NCBI GenBank assembly: GCA_018823835.1
Contig: JAHJHT010000003.1
Location: forward strand, 154,471 to 218,470
Length of the DNA: 64,000 bases
Reading direction: 5' to 3'
Source: Alphaproteobacteria bacterium
GTDB taxonomy: Bacteria > Pseudomonadota > Alphaproteobacteria > Rhizobiales > Rhizobiaceae
Part shown: positions 62,753-64,000 of the stretch, piece by piece
How positions within the stretch are numbered: position 1 is the first letter of the stretch
Layout: every line of letters starts with the position of its first letter
Notes under the pieces: generated by a model
The model's input: the letters and a program-made list of their open reading frames with translations, nothing else
Databases searched by the model: none
What the model was told of the DNA's origin: nothing
Translations under genes and position numbers: made by a program

Positions 62753-63643
62753 CTAGTGCTTTGTCTCGGCCCGCGCCAGGAATGCCGCGATTGTATCGGG
62801 CAGGGTGCCGGTCTCGAGCAACGGCGGATGGCCCTGGCCTTCCACAATCACCGTCTCGCAGTCCGGATGCCGCTTTGCCATCGCCTCGAGCGTTGCCTTC
62901 GACAGCAGCTTCGAATTCTCGCCCCTGATCGCCAGCATTGGCACGCCGCACAGGCCTTCGAACTGCTGCCACATGTCCGGCAGCGGCCGGTTCAGGTTGA
63001 GCCCCTTGATGGTCTTCAAGAGCGCCGGATCGAAATCGCGTTGCGGCTTGCCGCTCTGCTCGCGGTAGATCGCAGCGGTGAAGCGCACCCAGTCGTCGTC
63101 GCTGAGGGCGGGAAAGGCTGCGCCGTGCGCCGCGCGCTGCACGGCAATTGCGTCGGCCATGGTGGCGGCGCGCGGCGCCCGCGTCAGGTAGGACCTGATA
63201 TGGGCAAGGCCTTCGCCCTCCAGCACCGGGCCGACATCGTTGAGCACGATGGAGGCGAACAGCGTTGGCCGCATGCTGCCGAGCATGTGGATGATCAGGC
63301 CGCCGCGCGATGTGCCGATGAAATGGCCGCGCTCGATGCCTGTCGCCGTCAGTCCAGCGACGATGTCGCCGGCCTCGACCACGATATTGTAGTTCTGCCA
63401 GTTGCGATCGAAGGCCGAGCGCCCGCGTCCGCGGTAGTCGAAGGCCACCACCTTGCGCGGCGTCTCCGCGTGGCGCGACAGGTAGAGAGCCAGTTCGTGG
63501 AAATCGCGCGCGTTGCGCGTCAGTCCCGGCAGGCAGATGACCGGTTCGGCCGTGTTGTTGCCCTCGCCATAGAGGCGCAGGTGAAGCTGCAGCCCGTCGC
63601 TGGACGTGTAGAATCTATCGGAAAAGCCAGGTTCGGACGTCAT
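62753..63643 (-). CDS. Alpha/beta hydrolase
   Basis: The 296-residue cytosolic hydrolase has the oxyanion motif ICLPGLTRNARDFHELALYL, FDYRGRGRSAFD, the nucleophile elbow GTSRGGLIIHMLG and the His in VEGQGHPPLLE near the C-terminus. These are features of the esterase/carboxylesterase or dehalogenase-like group. The substrate is unknown. The ATG at 63643 follows AGAGG; the longer frame adds 10 residues. It converges on the porin with the terminator between. Confidence 0.88.
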   Translation of the reverse strand: MTSEPGFSDRFYTSSDGLQLHLRLYGEGNNTAEPVICLPGLTRNARDFHELALYLSRHAETPRKVVAFDYRGRGRSAFDRNWQNYNIVVEAGDIVAGLTATGIERGHFIGTSRGGLIIHMLGSMRPTLFASIVLNDVGPVLEGEGLAHIRSYLTRAPRAATMADAIAVQRAAHGAAFPALSDDDWVRFTAAIYREQSGKPQRDFDPALLKTIKGLNLNRPLPDMWQQFEGLCGVPMLAIRGENSKLLSKATLEAMAKRHPDCETVIVEGQGHPPLLETGTLPDTIAAFLARAETKH

Positions 63644-63791
63644 GGTGCCTCTGGTCTGATTGCGGAAGGCCATAGCGTGGATAGTCTGACCACGCAGGTT
63701 CGGAATCTTTATCTGCTCCTCGGCGGCAGAGGAAACGATTTCAAGGCGTTAGCCCGATCCAACTGAAGGACGATGCTTCAGGGAATCGAAT

Positions 63792-64000
63792 ATGCGGCGA
63801 TATTACAAGCACTTTATCCACGCCCTTCCAAGCACGCGCATATTACTCGCATCTCCTGCACGGGAACGCGGGGTCGCGAACCGGGCGAGCGTGGCAGGAG
63901 ACGGCGCCGGGTGGCTGCGCGAAACGGTGGCGCGGTTGGACATTGTCATCCACACACCCGGGCCCTGGCCGAGGCATGTGCGTGAAACTCGTTGCTCCCT
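63792..64000 (+). CDS. Possible gene start, cut by window edge
   Basis: An ATG at 63792 opens a frame that stays open to the end of the window (69 codons). The product begins MRRYYKHFIHALPSTRILLA and continues with a basic, helical segment (GWLRETVARLDIVI). The upstream GGGA is weak. No domain is recognised in the visible part, so this is only a candidate. Confidence 0.3.
   Translation, partial: MRRYYKHFIHALPSTRILLASPARERGVANRASVAGDGAGWLRETVARLDIVIHTPGPWPRHVRETRCS

Noticed and set aside
61153..62847. 564-codon minus-strand frame over the porin
   Set aside because: Antisense shadow caused by the strong codon bias of the porin gene; no domain or ribosome site.

Overview
The window is GC-rich alphaproteobacterial chromosome, most likely from the order Rhizobiales (Phyllobacteriaceae/Mesorhizobium-like). 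This is inferred from gene content and order, not from a database search. The run ccmI-ccmE-ccmF-ccmH, Do-type protease, OmpR-type regulator, histidine kinase, glnE, PleC-like kinase matches the rhizobial cycHJKL-degP neighbourhood as I remember it. The Nu-class GST, ETF-QO next to a type-4 uracil-DNA glycosylase, a Porin_2 porin and a coxMNOP-like oxidase also fit that group. Nearly all of the DNA is protein-coding. One tRNA is visible (Ser-GCU, minus strand). I saw no rRNA, CRISPR array, prophage or insertion sequence.

Region by region. 1-3.3 kb: 3' part of the cytochrome c maturation operon. 3.3-4.05 kb: an AT-rich gap and two small conserved hypothetical genes. 4.2-16.1 kb: envelope quality control and signalling (Do protease, two-component pair, glnE, PleC-like kinase) and aminopeptidase N. 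16.3-25 kb: an orphan molybdopterin hydroxylase large subunit, an EamA permease, a 48-residue Cys/His-rich secreted peptide, UDG, an exported hypothetical, ETF-QO, a DUF922 putative metalloprotease and an EEP-fold phosphohydrolase. 25-29.9 kb: AMP nucleosidase, two tiny exported proteins, GST, DUF2147, a Sel1-like protein and a YitT-type membrane protein.

29.9-41.4 kb: leucine catabolism genes (mccA, mccB, ivd and a TetR regulator, all on the minus strand). They are interrupted by a MacAB-type ABC exporter with a GST, a membrane protein and DUF2200, and by a VapC/AbrB-type toxin-antitoxin pair. 41.4-46.8 kb: an AI-2E-type permease, a MarR-GNAT fusion behind a clear palindrome, a HisC-like aminotransferase, a cytochrome c and two membrane proteins. 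46.9-51.4 kb: a terminal oxidase operon (subunits II-I-III-III-IV), which may receive electrons from c-type cytochromes made by the Ccm system.

51.7-57 kb is a surface-glycan patch: UDP-galactopyranose mutase overlapping a DUF707 protein, a glycosyltransferase-like gene broken by a frameshift, a large membrane-anchored alpha/beta hydrolase and a small methyltransferase. 57-61 kb holds a SmoS-like polyol dehydrogenase, a lower-GC aspartyl/asparaginyl hydroxylase-like oxygenase, a TPR-sulfotransferase and the tRNA-Ser gene. 61.4-64 kb holds the porin, an alpha/beta hydrolase and the start of an unidentified gene running off the edge.

No clearly new multi-gene system stands out. The best leads are regulatory palindromes at the MarR-GNAT, toxin-antitoxin and TetR promoters, a hairpin over the macA Shine-Dalgarno, the AbrB antitoxin with an extra helix-turn-helix, the frameshifted glycosyltransferase, and the oxygenase/sulfotransferase pair beside the tRNA.
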